DNA of 64,000 nucleotides, from positions 28,046,402 to 28,110,401 of the forward strand of contig NC_067199.1 of assembly GCF_000699445.3 (NCBI RefSeq), given 5' to 3'. This stretch comes from Schistosoma haematobium. Lineage: Eukaryota; Platyhelminthes; Trematoda; Strigeidida; Schistosomatidae. The position numbers were made by a program, and so were the translations under genes. Each line of letters starts with the position of its first letter. Positions within the stretch are counted from its first letter, which is position 1. The notes beneath the pieces are model-generated. The model saw nothing but the letters and a program-made list of their open reading frames with translations, searched no databases and was not told the DNA's origin. Of this stretch, positions 47,601 to 58,165 are shown piece by piece.

Positions 47601-49683
47601 TAGCTTTCACTGATACGCTTCATGGAAATGCTTTATTTAATTTTATCACACAGTAAACCTCTCGATAGTCACAGACTAATCAATTTCTCCGGTTACATTA
47701 ATTAGTTACATCCTATTCCGTGTTGCTTCCGTCATCCAACTTTACCTATAAATACTAATCTGATTTTCTCTTCCATCCCCAACAAAATATCGGGACAAAA
47801 AATACGCAGTCATTTGATCCCATACATGCCCATCATTTTTCTTACTTCTGGGTTGGTTAGTTGCTTTTCCTCCCTTATAAATCATTTTCGAAATGTAGTT
47901 TAATGAGTTTTTAAAAAAATATTTTGTTTCTATACCCTTTCGGTTTTCAAAGCCTTTTTCCATTGTTATGGAAAAATCCGGTATACTGTTATTCACTAAT
48001 TAGCTTACAATATAAAATAATCAGTTGGTTTACTTTTTATGGTTATAGATCTTGTGTTTCCTGTTCTTAGCTGCTACCTTGGCGTAATGGTTGGGTTTGC
48101 CTATCGTGACAACTCAACCGAGCTTCATTAGCTGAAACATAGGTTCCTAAGAGCAGCAAATTGAGCTCCGAGGACGAAGTCGTAATTCTGACGGTAGAGC
48201 AGTGTAACGGCAGTAAGATGTTTCTCTCGAAAAACCGGCATCTGAAGTGAATCTGCCTTTTAGCAAAGTAGTGAATGGAGGGGTTAGAAAAGGTCTACTA
48301 TTAAAACGTCACACCTCGTCTTACTCGACGGATTTCTGTCTCCGGCGGCAAGTTTTTCCGAAGTGCGTAGCTAACACATCAAAGGCTTCCGGCGAAAAGG
48401 CCGTAACTGACCGACCTCAAGTAGTTTTCCCTTAGGCTGTGAGGTCATACTCATGGCTTCCTTTTCAGGTCTCGAGAAATTTCCTTAAACGGTGTGGGCA
48501 TCTGGAAAGTGACAACCGCCTTCATACCGTTAGCAGCATCTAAGATCTTTTTTCACGATCATATCGCTCCAGAAACCTCTAACAGACCTTGTATTGATAT
48601 TTTAAGGTATGAAATTAAAATTTTGTGCTGATAATTATATAAAATATTACTTAAATGTAAAGAGGTATAATGTCACTAGCTAATTACACGTAATAATGTT
48701 ATTTATCATACGATTATTGTTAACATTACTATGATAATGACCACCCTTCAAAGAAGATATAACTGGCAAATTCATAATGACCTTATTTAACTCATTATCC
48801 AATCCCATGGATATACAAATAGTATCATTTGTGGACTACATGACAGACTGTACCAATCCCAATTTTTCTCCCGTCAAACATTGGTAGCTTAGGTACACAA
48901 TACTTGTAAATATCAAATAGCAGTTTTATACCATAACGTAAACGAATATATTGATTTCTCCCCCGTGTAGGCATCTATGGTCATGTGTTTAGCTTTAGGA
49001 AATTCAGCATACGCAGGGCAGTAATGTCCAAAGGAATTGTATGTCGCTTGCTAATTGAGCGAGGCCGTAGTTAATGGATTTATCTTATTTTATAGTACCT
49101 CCAAAATAGTGTTACATTGATAGTTGTTAACCTACTAAAATAAAAAAATGCTTTATTCGATAAGTTTTTATGGTAAACTATAGTTTGTGCTTAATAATCT
49201 TTTTTCTCATAATATAATAAAAATATTAACTTTGGCATGATCTCGGATCACTGTTGTGTGGTTCCAGTTTATATTAGTTTGGTCATTTGTCAGGTACCTA
49301 TTATCAATTTAAGTTTGTTATCTATATCTATTGGAGAGCCTCAACTATTTTTGTTTCGTGTATAGTTTATACTTTCTATTAAATGTCAGCTGACGTTTTA
49401 GCCAACTTTCCCTTTCTACACCTATAATCGTTGTAGTGTAATATATTTTTCTTATCATTTGAAAACAGGTAACGAATTATCAAAGCATTTGGTGAGAGAT
49501 CATCATTTAGCTCGTCCTTCTGGGCATGTCCGTTTTACTTACACTATTTCAGATGATGGACATTATCGCCTTCAGTTAACTCGTCTTGATACTGTACGTG
49601 TCGCTGCTCAACTGCTTGGTGAGACAGTTGTTAGTAAATTACTCGTTGAGACAAGGAATCAACAGTTGTCCATCTGTGAATAA
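33135..49683 (+). CDS. HINFP: Histone H4 transcription factor HINFP (MIZF), seven coding exons
   Basis: The coding exons are 33135-33260, 33703-34008, 38804-39028, 41692-41845, 44218-44412, 47038-47379 and 49469-49683. They join to 1563 bases, or 520 codons plus TAA. Every intron is GT-AG; the first three are phase 0 and the last three phase 1, so the frame closes exactly. The protein has ten C2H2-like fingers, with Cys/His at about residues 18/23/36/40, 57/60/75/79, 120/125/138/142, 159/164/177/181, 189/192/205/212, 233/236/249/253, 259/262/275/280, 288/291/304/309, 384/389/402/407 and 440/443/456/461. After the last finger comes the HINFP signature RPSGHVRF...[11 protein letters not shown]. 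In animals HINFP is a nuclear DNA-binding activator of histone H4 genes at the G1/S transition. Finger order, the long insert between fingers 2 and 3 and the C-terminal block fit the family. The 70-residue linker between fingers 8 and 9 looks lineage-specific. Other zinc-finger families are unlikely because of the C-terminal block. Exon limits rest on splice consensus, not transcripts. Confidence 0.87.
33261..33702 (+). other. HINFP intron 1
   Basis: A short intron with donor GTAAGT and acceptor TTTTTAG. AT-rich with no feature recognised inside. Confidence 0.8.
34735..37746 (-). pseudogene. RTE endonuclease-reverse transcriptase, one frame with four stops
   Basis: The frame runs 1003 codons from the ATG at 37746 to the TAA at 34735-34737, with no frameshift but four internal stops. 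They are TGA at 37555-37557, TAA at 35719-35721, TAG at 35596-35598 and TGA at 34972-34974. The N-terminal AP-endonuclease shows [20 protein letters not shown] and SDHHLVVA. The RT shows [10 protein letters not shown] (palm motif A), [11 protein letters not shown] (motif B) and FVDD where related copies have FADD. After the RT comes a basic GRPKNTLRR tail. The protein would nick target DNA and prime reverse transcription there. Three of the four stops stand where sibling copies have tryptophan (TGG). As it stands it is not translatable full length. Confidence 0.85.
37747..37932 (-). other. 5' UTR of the RTE element
   Basis: This is a GC-rich leader on the minus strand, upstream of the ATG at 37746. 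A block around 37830-37920 recurs, diverged, at 14690-14800 next to another RTE copy, which identifies it as the family's 5' end. Internal RNA polymerase II promoters are expected in such leaders; none is recognisable by motif here. Confidence 0.6.
38608..38650. repeat. TA dinucleotide tract in HINFP intron 2
   Basis: About 21 TA units, 150 bases before the acceptor of HINFP exon 3. Confidence 0.95.
39291..39653 (-). mobile_element. tRNA-like SINE with about 65-bp inverted ends, in HINFP intron 3
   Basis: The ends GTTGAGATCATGAGTCAATT (39291) and its complement (ending 39653) are long inverted repeats. On the minus strand an A box TGGTCTAGTGG (39455-39445) and a near-perfect B box GGTTCGAATCCC (39418-39407) form a polymerase III promoter. 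The right end holds GGACGAAACGGCCGTC, the 3' half of a hammerhead. The left end holds a mutated full one. Confidence 0.7.
39950..40132 (-). CDS. Possible terminal exon of an unidentified minus-strand gene
   Basis: On the minus strand a strong acceptor (TTATTTTCTCAG) ends at 40133. It is followed by 60 codons open in the joined phase, starting [13 protein letters not shown], to the stop at 39950. An ATTAAA polyadenylation-like hexamer follows about 10 bases after the stop. The amino-acid composition looks coding rather than AT-random. No domain is recognised. It lies antisense inside HINFP intron 3. It could also be chance. Confidence 0.3.
   Translation of the reverse strand, partial: DVIEWNTDSSLNERNNCMVFITSRISELWKKGYEIYMSSERDGSIWKLTFSSENHQNICI
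41846..44217 (+). other. HINFP intron 4
   Basis: Donor GTATCT, acceptor AAATCTAG. It holds the 3' end of a minus-strand non-LTR retrotransposon (43465-44005). Nothing is recognised from 41850 to 43460. The acceptor has a weak pyrimidine tract, but the phase and the conserved finger across the join support it. Confidence 0.75.
43465..44005 (-). pseudogene. 3' end of a second non-LTR retrotransposon family
   Basis: The minus strand from 44002 encodes an RT C-terminal tail: [20 protein letters not shown], then a [16 protein letters not shown] stretch, then [14 protein letters not shown]. Such GHVLRM...RRA tails end many trematode RTE/CR1-like ORF2 proteins. A stop follows at about 43703. Then comes a 3' UTR and a terminal (GACT)4 run at 43468-43486, a typical RTE-like tail. 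The 5' truncation is at about 44005. The element lies antisense in HINFP intron 4 and is a dead-on-arrival copy. Confidence 0.7.
45240..45907 (-). pseudogene. Decayed gypsy integrase, antisense in HINFP intron 5
   Basis: The minus strand from 45907 shows the integrase core ([19 protein letters not shown], then [13 protein letters not shown], in place of the usual S/T-DNG) and, after frame changes, the C-terminal [19 protein letters not shown], then [12 protein letters not shown] near 45290. This order and wording match the integrase end of K02A2.6-type gypsy elements, a different lineage from the two gypsy elements at 21-30 kb. The catalytic residues are mutated and no LTR is visible. Only the 3' part of pol is here. 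Confidence 0.6.
45950..45985 (-). repeat. Fragment of an Sm-alpha-like tRNA-related repeat
   Basis: The minus strand reads GACTCAGTAGCTCAGTGGAT followed by AGCGTG. It holds a perfect A box (TAGCTCAGTGG) and matches the 5' part of the repeat at 8530. The rest of the unit is absent. Confidence 0.45.
47380..49468 (+). other. HINFP intron 6
   Basis: Donor GTATGT, acceptor GAAAACAG. It contains a GC-richer unclassified block at 48060-48560. The remainder is AT-rich and featureless to my reading. Confidence 0.75.
48060..48560. repeat. GC-richer unclassified block in HINFP intron 6
   Basis: About 500 bp with clearly higher GC than its surroundings (for example TCTGTCTCCGGCGGCAAG), no coding frame and sharp edges in composition. 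It looks like the 5' UTR or body of a transposon that I cannot name. Confidence 0.4.
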
Positions 49684-49789
49684 AAAATTTTCTACAATCA
49701 TTTCAAATATATATCTTTATCACAATCACTTCCCCATAATGTTTTACCCACTTTGTACAGGTTCTTCGATTGATATATTCAGACACCTC

Positions 49790-49795
49790 AATAAA
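49790..49795 (+). terminator. Polyadenylation signal AATAAA of HINFP
   Basis: AATAAA sits 107 bases after the HINFP stop codon, in AT-rich DNA, and is the first canonical signal after the TAA that clears the coding exon. Another AATAAA near 49930 could be a distal site. The 3' UTR would be about 0.1-0.3 kb. Confidence 0.5.
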
Positions 49796-49799
49796 CCAT

Positions 49800-51114
49800 G
49801 CTTTTAATCTGTTTAATTTAGCTTCTTTATTTTGATGTTTTTTGTGTTCAATATAAGGTTTTTTGTCGTATATTTAGTTCTATTGCTTACAAAATAGGTT
49901 AAAGTATTTTCCAATATATTTTAAAATGATAATAAACATCTATGTTTTTATTTGTCTTTATATCTCATCTCCAAAGAGTTATATCAGAAAATGCAGGCTG
50001 GATGCAACAAACTAATTTATCTCAGCTTAGTAACATTACTCTGTAACTGATTATAAAGAACTCATGTCAGTGATATAGTATATCCAAATGCTGTGCTGTC
50101 GGTTTTATCTTTTGAGAGACTGTATAAATGACATTAACAGAAATTTTCTAAAAATACTTAGTAACCTTATTTACCACCCGAAAAAATGTAGTCTGTTGAC
50201 AGTCTTCTGTTATATATTTTATTTGTTATCAATAGATTCATCTTAAATAGCACGTAAACGTGAATGAACACTTTAATCATTGTGTATATAACATTTTGAC
50301 GTTCATGTTTTATTCTTGGCCTTCTTTGAAAGACAAAGGATACTGTTTTGAGATCTGAAGACAACAGTCACTTGCCCGATAAAAGGCGTTCGATAAGACA
50401 CTTACTGTGCCTAACAAACTAGGTTCTTTCAGTAACATTATACACTGACGGTTCATTCGAAAACGATTACCGATGTCATTAACCTTACTGTGACTTGGGT
50501 TATCATCCTAGCATGCAATGAACGTACAGTGTAACGCAGTCGGACGTGGCGAATAAAAGTTAAAACCAGAGCGAAATTCACAGCATAATCTAGTTATCTA
50601 GTAAAAGTACCTTATAAAATGACAAACTCTATGATTACATCAACGCAAACATGTCCGTTATTACACTGGGCAATACATTAGGTTTATGTGGAGACGTTGC
50701 GTATAAATCCACCCCTAAATTTGATAACACTTTATAAACAACCAAAACCCAAACCAAGAGCAAAACAATATGAAAAGTGTTGCGTTTAGACAAATGCAAA
50801 GAGTGTAGATAACCGCTACAGTGATTAAGGTAAAGTAATTATAATGATAACTACAATAAATGTTATAAGTATAAGTAAATATTTCAGAATATTACACGAC
50901 AACTTGCGTCACAATATAAGGGTACGAAATGCTGGGAATACAACTGCTTACTGAATGTAAATAAGTAGTATAAAACAATACACAAAAGAACTGTAAAACA
51001 AACAACTATGAGTTTAGTGTACACCTGAAGGGATATGCTTTTTTGATGGAGTGGTATTTTTCTGCACACTAATATGTCGAAAAGGATGACGTAATGTGAT
51101 GTCTGCATATATTG
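49800..51114. other. Downstream flank of HINFP
   Basis: AT-rich intergenic DNA without recognisable genes or repeats. Confidence 0.5.
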
Positions 51115-51480
51115 ATGATTGCTTTCAAGTGTCGCGGTACATCCGAGGGTGAGGATGGTCAGGGAAGTCCTACTCACTGCCTTATCACGGCAGGGGTGTT
51201 GTTTACGATTTCGAAAGGAAGAAAAACGAATACCCGGTACCACCTAGGGGAGTTTGAAAACCCTGATTTCAAACCGATGATGCACATGTGCTCCGGGATT
51301 CTGAGGGGACAAATGGCGTACGAACCAATTATTGGTCACCGGCTCCCATGAGGCTGCATCTCCTGACGTTGCTCCACTGCCTTGTGGATCAAACCTCTGG
51401 GTGTTGCCCCCTAAGAGAACCACCTGTTTCGATCTGGGAACCCGGGCAGTGTCATAGTGCTCCGATAAATTGATCGATTC
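51115..51480. repeat. GC-richer unclassified block 3' of HINFP
   Basis: About 365 bp, GC-rich against an AT-rich background, with no recognisable protein. The style (CACGGCAGGGGTG, CCCGGTACC) resembles retrotransposon leader sequence. It lies left of the CR1-like minus-strand remnant but is not continuous with it. Confidence 0.4.
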
Positions 51481-51899
51481 ATATATTTGGTACCTCGTTG
51501 TACCAATGTTTCTGCGTTAAAATAATTATATAATTAATAGCCGACTGTCTAACCATTCAACTGGATTAATTCTAGTCAGTTTTATGGTTATTTGTGGATG
51601 CATATACCTCGTAGGTACAGTGAGTGCATTTGTTTTCGGGTATTAAGGTTTCAAAATACCACCAGTTATCACATCTCTAGTCAGAAGATTGACTGGTTGC
51701 AATGGTAAATAAGATGCTAAGAGAGGAAAAATCTCACAAGAAACCAATAAATAAGTAAATTAATTAGCACGGCAGATAGTGTGAGATCAAAGTGTAAGAA
51801 TACAAGAGGATTCGGAGATAATCGTAAGCGAGCTAAGAAGTAGCTACTGAATAACAACTGTGGCGTGTGTTAACCATAGCTACTCCAAGAAGGCAATGG

Positions 51900-54750
51900 T
51901 AATCCATGCGTAAGTACGTGTTTGTCAAGTTTCCTCTTAAATTTATCTCCTGAGTGGGTTGTGGTTTATGTATTCCCTCATTTTTTCAAAGACAAGTCCT
52001 TCCTTAACCCTCGGCGTCTGTAACAGGCTAAATCTTGTTTTCATCCCCTTGAGGAATTGGAGAGCGTAACCTAGTTCCTCTCTCTTGGGAGTCGGTGTGA
52101 CTCTAGTGAGTGCTTTAATAGGTCACACACTGGTATGTTGATGGGTTCTATGAATTGCTTCACGAATATAAGGCTGACATCATATCCTGCCGATTTTCTT
52201 GGGTGAAAGAATTTTAGTTTTCTTAGTGCGACCCCCAGAGTTGGTTAGAAATTTCCCAGGCCCTAAAGTCGATCTACAGTTGGGAAGTGATTCGCACTTA
52301 TACGTTCCTGGCTTGACTGGTTTATAAAGTTGACATTGAGAATCTAAGCTTTCTTTAAGTTAGTATGATCTCCGTCTGGTTCTTTAAGACCCTCTGGTTT
52401 ATAGGCTATTTTTTATTCAAAAATCTATAAAGATATATGGGGTTAGCCCATATTTTGACCGCTAGCCTGACCTAGAAATATCTCTTGTCGCTCCCAACTC
52501 ATTTGTTGCATTTGTTTCTCAGTTCCAAATGAGGACTCTAGTCTGAATACTACAGAGACACTTTCCACTTGTGCCAGGCTCTTCTTCAGAGTGTAGTTGA
52601 TGTTCTGTCCTTCACTTGACCCAGGATCCTCTCTTTTCTTGCGTGTATTGTACCTGAAGTACATTGTGTAGAATAGCATTCTGGATGATAGTCTTCACTA
52701 TCTCTTAGCTGTCACCCACTGTTAGCCTCCATCGATCTCATGGGCATGGAGCATGTTCAAGGTGCCTTCTTACGGTCGTGTAGCAACCTTTAGTTTGACG
52801 AAGATAAGGACTTCCTCATCTATCCGAAGCACTTCATGTGCGATCACAATAATTATGACTGTGTTTTCTACTGGTGCGTGTGTAAATGAACATCCTCGAG
52901 TAGAAGCTGATCATTTGCCAGCAAATTATCCAAGTTTGAGAGTTTTCCATTTCTATCCTACCTCGTAGCGCCACCCATATGTTCGAACAGTCCTAAACTT
53001 ATAAGGGTTGTGGCAGACTGCTTATGGAATCACGTGAATGGGTTTTATTTAGCTTGTTGAGGCTTAGGATCGGGGTGTTGAAGTCTTCAGCTAGTAGCAT
53101 CTGGTCAAACTCCATATGTGGTAGTTTTAAATTCCCTTGCATTATCTCCTTGGTTCCTGGTATATTTGCGCGGCCGTCGAATTCCTTTAGTCAGGTACTT
53201 CGTGTTGTCAGCACTGAAGCAACAACAGCATGATCCTATCGCCTCGGTTGATCTGATACTAAGAGGTGTTATGACTTTGAAACGACGGTTAATGTAAATC
53301 ACCACTCCACCTGTTTTGTACACCCTATCGTAACTGAAACGTATCGTGCCCTGCAAGCTCACTTCCTCACCTATGATGTCGAGTGATAGCCATATTTCAG
53401 TTAGAACTATGGGATCTAACTAAAAGTTTATGTTTCTGATCCCTCCTAGTTTGCTCTTTAGTCCTCTTAGGTCACTATACAGACGCTTGATAGTTTTTCT
53501 CGTCACTTGGTGCTCCTCTACAGCAGTAACTGTCTTCAGACGTTTTGAGCAAATTTTTGTTTAACGTGGGTTTCCTCATTTCCGTGCGTAATGGCCGTTA
53601 TAGATATTTTTACCTTTATATCACGTCTCATTAACGAGACCGTGGTCCTTATGCCCTGTTTCCCGTGTTGTTCACTAAGGTTAGTCAACATTATTGTTTG
53701 TGCTTGTATGCTTTTCTTTCCGTCGTCTTACCGATCTAGGTCAGCTCTCACAACAACTAGAGTGACTGGAGAAGTAATTCCTCGAGATGTGCCAGGCCCA
53801 GGGGCCTCAATTATGCACCCTCGGTTCCTGAAGCTTACATCCGTCAAATGCGAGGACTTAACGGCCATGAGACGTACCGAAGTAGATGGTCTGATACGCT
53901 AATCATCATGGTGGGGAGGCCTTTATTACGTGGTAGTCAACGCAACTGTTGTGTTTAGTGCCTACGGACTTCGTTCCGATTGCCACTCATCAGCTCAGGG
54001 ACTCGGCGAAACATCAAACTGACTGGCTCTTCAATGTCTGCTGATCTTCTAGCAGCATACTTTGCAGCCCAAGTTTTATCGTGTTTAAATTAGACATAAG
54101 CGAATGGCTTGACCGATGACCTCTGAGATATCAGTTAGATTTCTTCCGTAATTTGTACTCAACCTAAGTTTGCTCCTAGTGGAGGGGGTTTGCTTTTCGT
54201 AACATTTCGAGCTTTATGCAAGTGGCATAGTTTACCTGGATCGGTATCACTCCTCTGCATTGCACAGTATTTGTCCTACCATCTTTCATGAAAAGCTGCC
54301 TTACTTTCTAATAAGCTGCTCCTCGAAACCGCAACACTAAATGAAATCAAATAGCTTTGTCTAACGTCTTTGTCATCGACTTTTAGCGTTTTGGAAACTA
54401 ATCTATCATTGTGCCCTTTTCTAACGCATACCCACTGCTCTTTATTGTTAGAGGATACTGGATGCAATAGCAGCAGCCGGTAACTTCTTTGGAATATGAG
54501 CTCGGGTTATAGCTTCCATAGTCTCTTGTTAGCCAAGTCAGTGTGTTTTTGGCAATAAAGGCATACGTATCAGAACAAAGAACAGGGATGACCGAATATG
54601 AATCCGTAGTAGTGCTTAGGTGCCGCAGTATCACAATAACATTAGACCCAGTTACTACAAGAGTTACTTTCAAATGCTTAGTCGCGTGTTTCAATGAGTG
54701 ATGAGGATGCGACACAATCAGTGCTTTCGTTTTGTTTCAGTAATCAGCGT
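51900..54750 (-). pseudogene. CR1-like retrotransposon remnant: ORF1, endonuclease, start of RT
   Basis: The minus strand reads, from right to left, an ORF1-like stretch (54715-54276), an endonuclease start (LKSKLGGIRNI...LDPIVLTEIWLS near 53440-53370), RFSYDRVYKTGGVVIYINRR (53340-53280) and pieces to 52450. An RT entry (SAGYDVSLIFVKQFIEPINI) follows near 52180-52100. EIW(L) and the Y/F-DR..KTGG block are typical of CR1/SR1 endonucleases. Stops and frame changes are frequent. The RT palm and 3' end are absent, so it is truncated at about 51.9 kb. Confidence 0.65.
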
Positions 54751-56045
54751 AGCGGGAAGTCTGGAATGTCATTCTCTCGTATTTCGTTTTTACTACGTCT
54801 TGCAGGGAATGTGAACCTGGATAGGGATTTGATCGTGATCACTTAGGCGTGTAAATTAAGTGATCTATACCCTACACATTACTCTGGTATTTTATCTAGT
54901 GTCGTCTTAACATTTTTACAATACTGTCTCTAGAAACGGGGATTTTAGAATTGAATTTAAGCCCCCGATTAAGACCTCTACCGCTGCCAGTTGTCCTTGT
55001 AGATTTAAGGTAATTATTGGTGGCAACGCATAAAGATTACAACATATATTTTTCCTATTAATAATAATTCCAGAAGCTCCATTTACTTGGTTATTCATAG
55101 TAATATGACCATGTGGTTTCTCTACCTAATATTTTACTCAACGTTGGAAAGTGTTAGTTATGAAGTGGTTCTCATATGCTAATATGGGATCTACTTGCTA
55201 GTATTTGTACTCTAAATGATGAATTGTCTAGCATCTCGACAATGTGCACGTTTGAACAGTGGGGGGCACAATGATTCGCATGATTTTTTAAAGATGTGTG
55301 GCATAGCAACTGCTGTAGGATAACTGAAGACATTTGACTGATTAAAAACTGCTGTATATCTTTGCCTCCAAACATTTTGGTCTCTCTATGTCTTTGGTTC
55401 AGTATTTGGATGTTTTTGCTCCGGGAACCTAAAGAATCAAAGGTTTGTTTTGTTACTGTTATAATTGTTATTAGAAACCCGAAATGATTTCTTCACAACA
55501 CTTATGTACCCATAAGATGCTTGAGAATAATAATAATAATTGAACGATATTTGGGTCAATTATTTTTCATTTGTTAATAAAACTTTGCGCTTGGATTGGA
55601 GTTTGGTTCTATTGTTATTTTGAGTTCATAAGTTACAAGTAGATTGACATACTGTGCTTCAACAACGGACGAGCGAAAAAAGTTGGACGTAAGAGCAACT
55701 GACATCTTGCATACGACATGCTCAAAGACTTGTATCCCTTAACTTTATGACGAATGTGCAATCAGGGAAGTTCTATGTAAACGCACGATAATAAATTATT
55801 TTCACCATTTTAACTACGAGCTCTAACAAGTGTTAGCTTCTAAGTAAGTTTTGGAGGCTTTTATCATCATTCAGAATCCATCTCCACGTGAAAGGTGTTC
55901 ATTGGTTAAGGTTACGATAATTTCGACAAGATAAATTTTTTAACACCAACATACTGCCACCTTTGCAACTGATATTTTGTGTGTGAAAATAGTGATCTTT
56001 GACTTGTGTAATTTTGTTCAGGTATGCATGTACGAAATTTTTAGT
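54751..56045. other. Gap between the two CR1-like remnants
   Basis: AT-rich, with no coding signal that I can assign to either element. Confidence 0.45.
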
Positions 56046-58165
56046 TTAAGTGATGTACTATGATCAAACTGTCATATTAGAACTGCTAAGTGATTTGTTT
56101 TCCCACAATGGGATTTCATTTCATGCCCCAGATATTAGCATCAAGTACACCGGCAAAAATAATCTTAGTATAATGAACTTTGATCTTAGTAGTACACACG
56201 CCGCTATCAAAATCCTTAAGCCGAATGAGAGTTCTATTGCCGATGACATCCAATCAATTCTTTATAAAATAGCCGAACCGATTATACGCGATTATTACCC
56301 TGAGGAAGTTCAGACATGTTTCCTGGACGAAACGTTAGAATTATTTTGAATTTCAAATGCCGAGATTATTTCATATATAATGACTGCGAACACTTTCATT
56401 CAAAATATTCGCATTATCTTTGAAGACAGGCACATATCTCGAAACCTGGAAGGAACTTATTTTGTCCCCAAACACAAATCAGGAGCAAGAAGCCTGGTCG
56501 CAAACTGAGGACCTATAAATAACACCCCAGTTATATCACGCATAATAGCAAAAGCGATACAAGATTAACTAGTTGACCACCTATTTAAGGAAGATCTAAT
56601 AGATCCGTCACAACACGGCTTCATTAGAACAAGGTCCTTCAGTGCATGACTGACAGATTTCTTTAACGAGGTTAATAGTGTATGTGATCGAAAGAAACTA
56701 GTGATTATACTGTATTTCTATATTAAAAAAGCTTTTAATAAGGTACCTAATAACCTTCTAATCGACAGACTTCAGTTAGTTGGAATTAATAACCCCCCTT
56801 TCCAATGAATCAAGCCTTTCCTCACGAACAGATACCAAGTAACCAAAATTAATTGCACAATATCTACACCGTGACCAATAACCAATGGAGTTGTGCAGGA
56901 TAGTATCTTGAGACTATTAAGCCCTACAATCTATATCAATGCAGGTGTTTTAACACAGGTGAGACCCACCTTTACTCCAACGACTTAAAATTCATCTATA
57001 AAACTGACATTTACGATATACTTGGTATTATGCAAACATTCCAGCATGAACTGAGCGAGGTAGACAACTGACGTAAGCTCTGAAGGTTGGAGTTCAATAT
57101 AGAGAAATGTGAAGGCCTATTTATTGGAGTCACGTCTCTTAAGATAAAACTAACACTTAACAAAAACGCTCTGCACGAACTCACATCAGTAACTGACCTA
57201 AGAGAATACTACTCACACAGTTTTAACTTCCCTGAGCATATCTCAACCAAAGCATCTAAAATTCAGAAATCGCTAGGCTTCATTACTCGTAGCTTCTTTC
57301 AAAGCGGATCCAAAATCATTCTTTACAAGGTGTGTGTAAAACCTATCACTGAATACTGCTCGTTCTTACTTTCCACCTTACGCTTACCCGATATGCTTTA
57401 GGTGGAAGGAATGCAACGGGATTTAACCTGCAAAATACTTAAGACCGACTAGCTCATTAACTACAGTTCCTGATGCCATGTCCTAGGATTAGAACCCCTC
57501 TGGGAAAGAAGGCTTAGGTTCAATTGGATTCTCTACTTCAAACTCCCCAAAAATCGTACTTGTAGTGGCATTGAGCCCTAACCACACAATCCTCAAATCT
57601 GAAAACGAGACAACTGGGAAAATAGATATTCAACATTTAACGCGGAGAGAAACCGGACGATGAGGAAGGCGAGAAGAATTAATTCATTTAGTCCGAGTTG
57701 GTTGAGTGGTGTGGCTTGGACTTGCAGGCGTGGTCCTACTTATGTTCTATCTCCAACCTAAATGTGTTCTTCACCATATATTGGTGGTTGTTGCAATACG
57801 AATGAGTCAGGGCAGACAATGATGTGACATCCATGTAAGATCTTATAGATTAGGTATTTACATCATGACAAATGTATAATTTCAGGATTAGGTCTATTAT
57901 TAGAGCAGTGCTAATATCATAGTAGACCATAATTCTACATACTTACTTCACTTGTAATATGATTCTCACCCAAGGCCTACATGAATACAACCTTCGAGAT
58001 AAAGGATCCACAGTCAAAGTCAACAAATACAAATAAAAAACCAGGTAAAAAAATTTCCATCGGCTATGCATTAGTATGGAACGGTCTTCCCTCGGAAATA
58101 CTCATGGCAGATGAATTACATAGGTTTGTAAGCCCTCACTTGCATTGATCTAGCACGAGCGAACA
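56046..58165 (+). pseudogene. CR1-like reverse transcriptase remnant, plus strand
   Basis: The plus strand shows LKPNESSIADDIQS (about 56210), DLIDPSQHGFIRTRS (about 56600), a motif-A relic KKAFNKVP (about 56730), NIEKCEGLFIG (about 57090), SLGFITRSFF (about 57275) and the terminal ISIGYALVWNGLPSEIL (about 58050-58100). These follow in the order of a CR1/SR1-type RT, with several stops and frame changes. A 300-bp unrelated stretch breaks it at about 57635-57955. Its RT start differs clearly in sequence from that of the minus-strand CR1 copy at 52.1 kb, so two families are involved. Confidence 0.65.
57635..57955. other. Insertion inside the CR1-like RT remnant
   Basis: About 320 bp of unrelated DNA separates two parts of the RT reading. 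Its left part (TTGGTTGAGTGGTGTGG near 57699) resembles a polymerase III A box, so it may be another tRNA-like repeat. No B box is convincing. Confidence 0.35.

Noticed and set aside
51900..58165. A single CR1 element with a twin-priming inversion spanning 51.9-58.2 kb
   Set aside because: Both halves contain the RT entry region and the two versions differ too much in sequence to come from one element.
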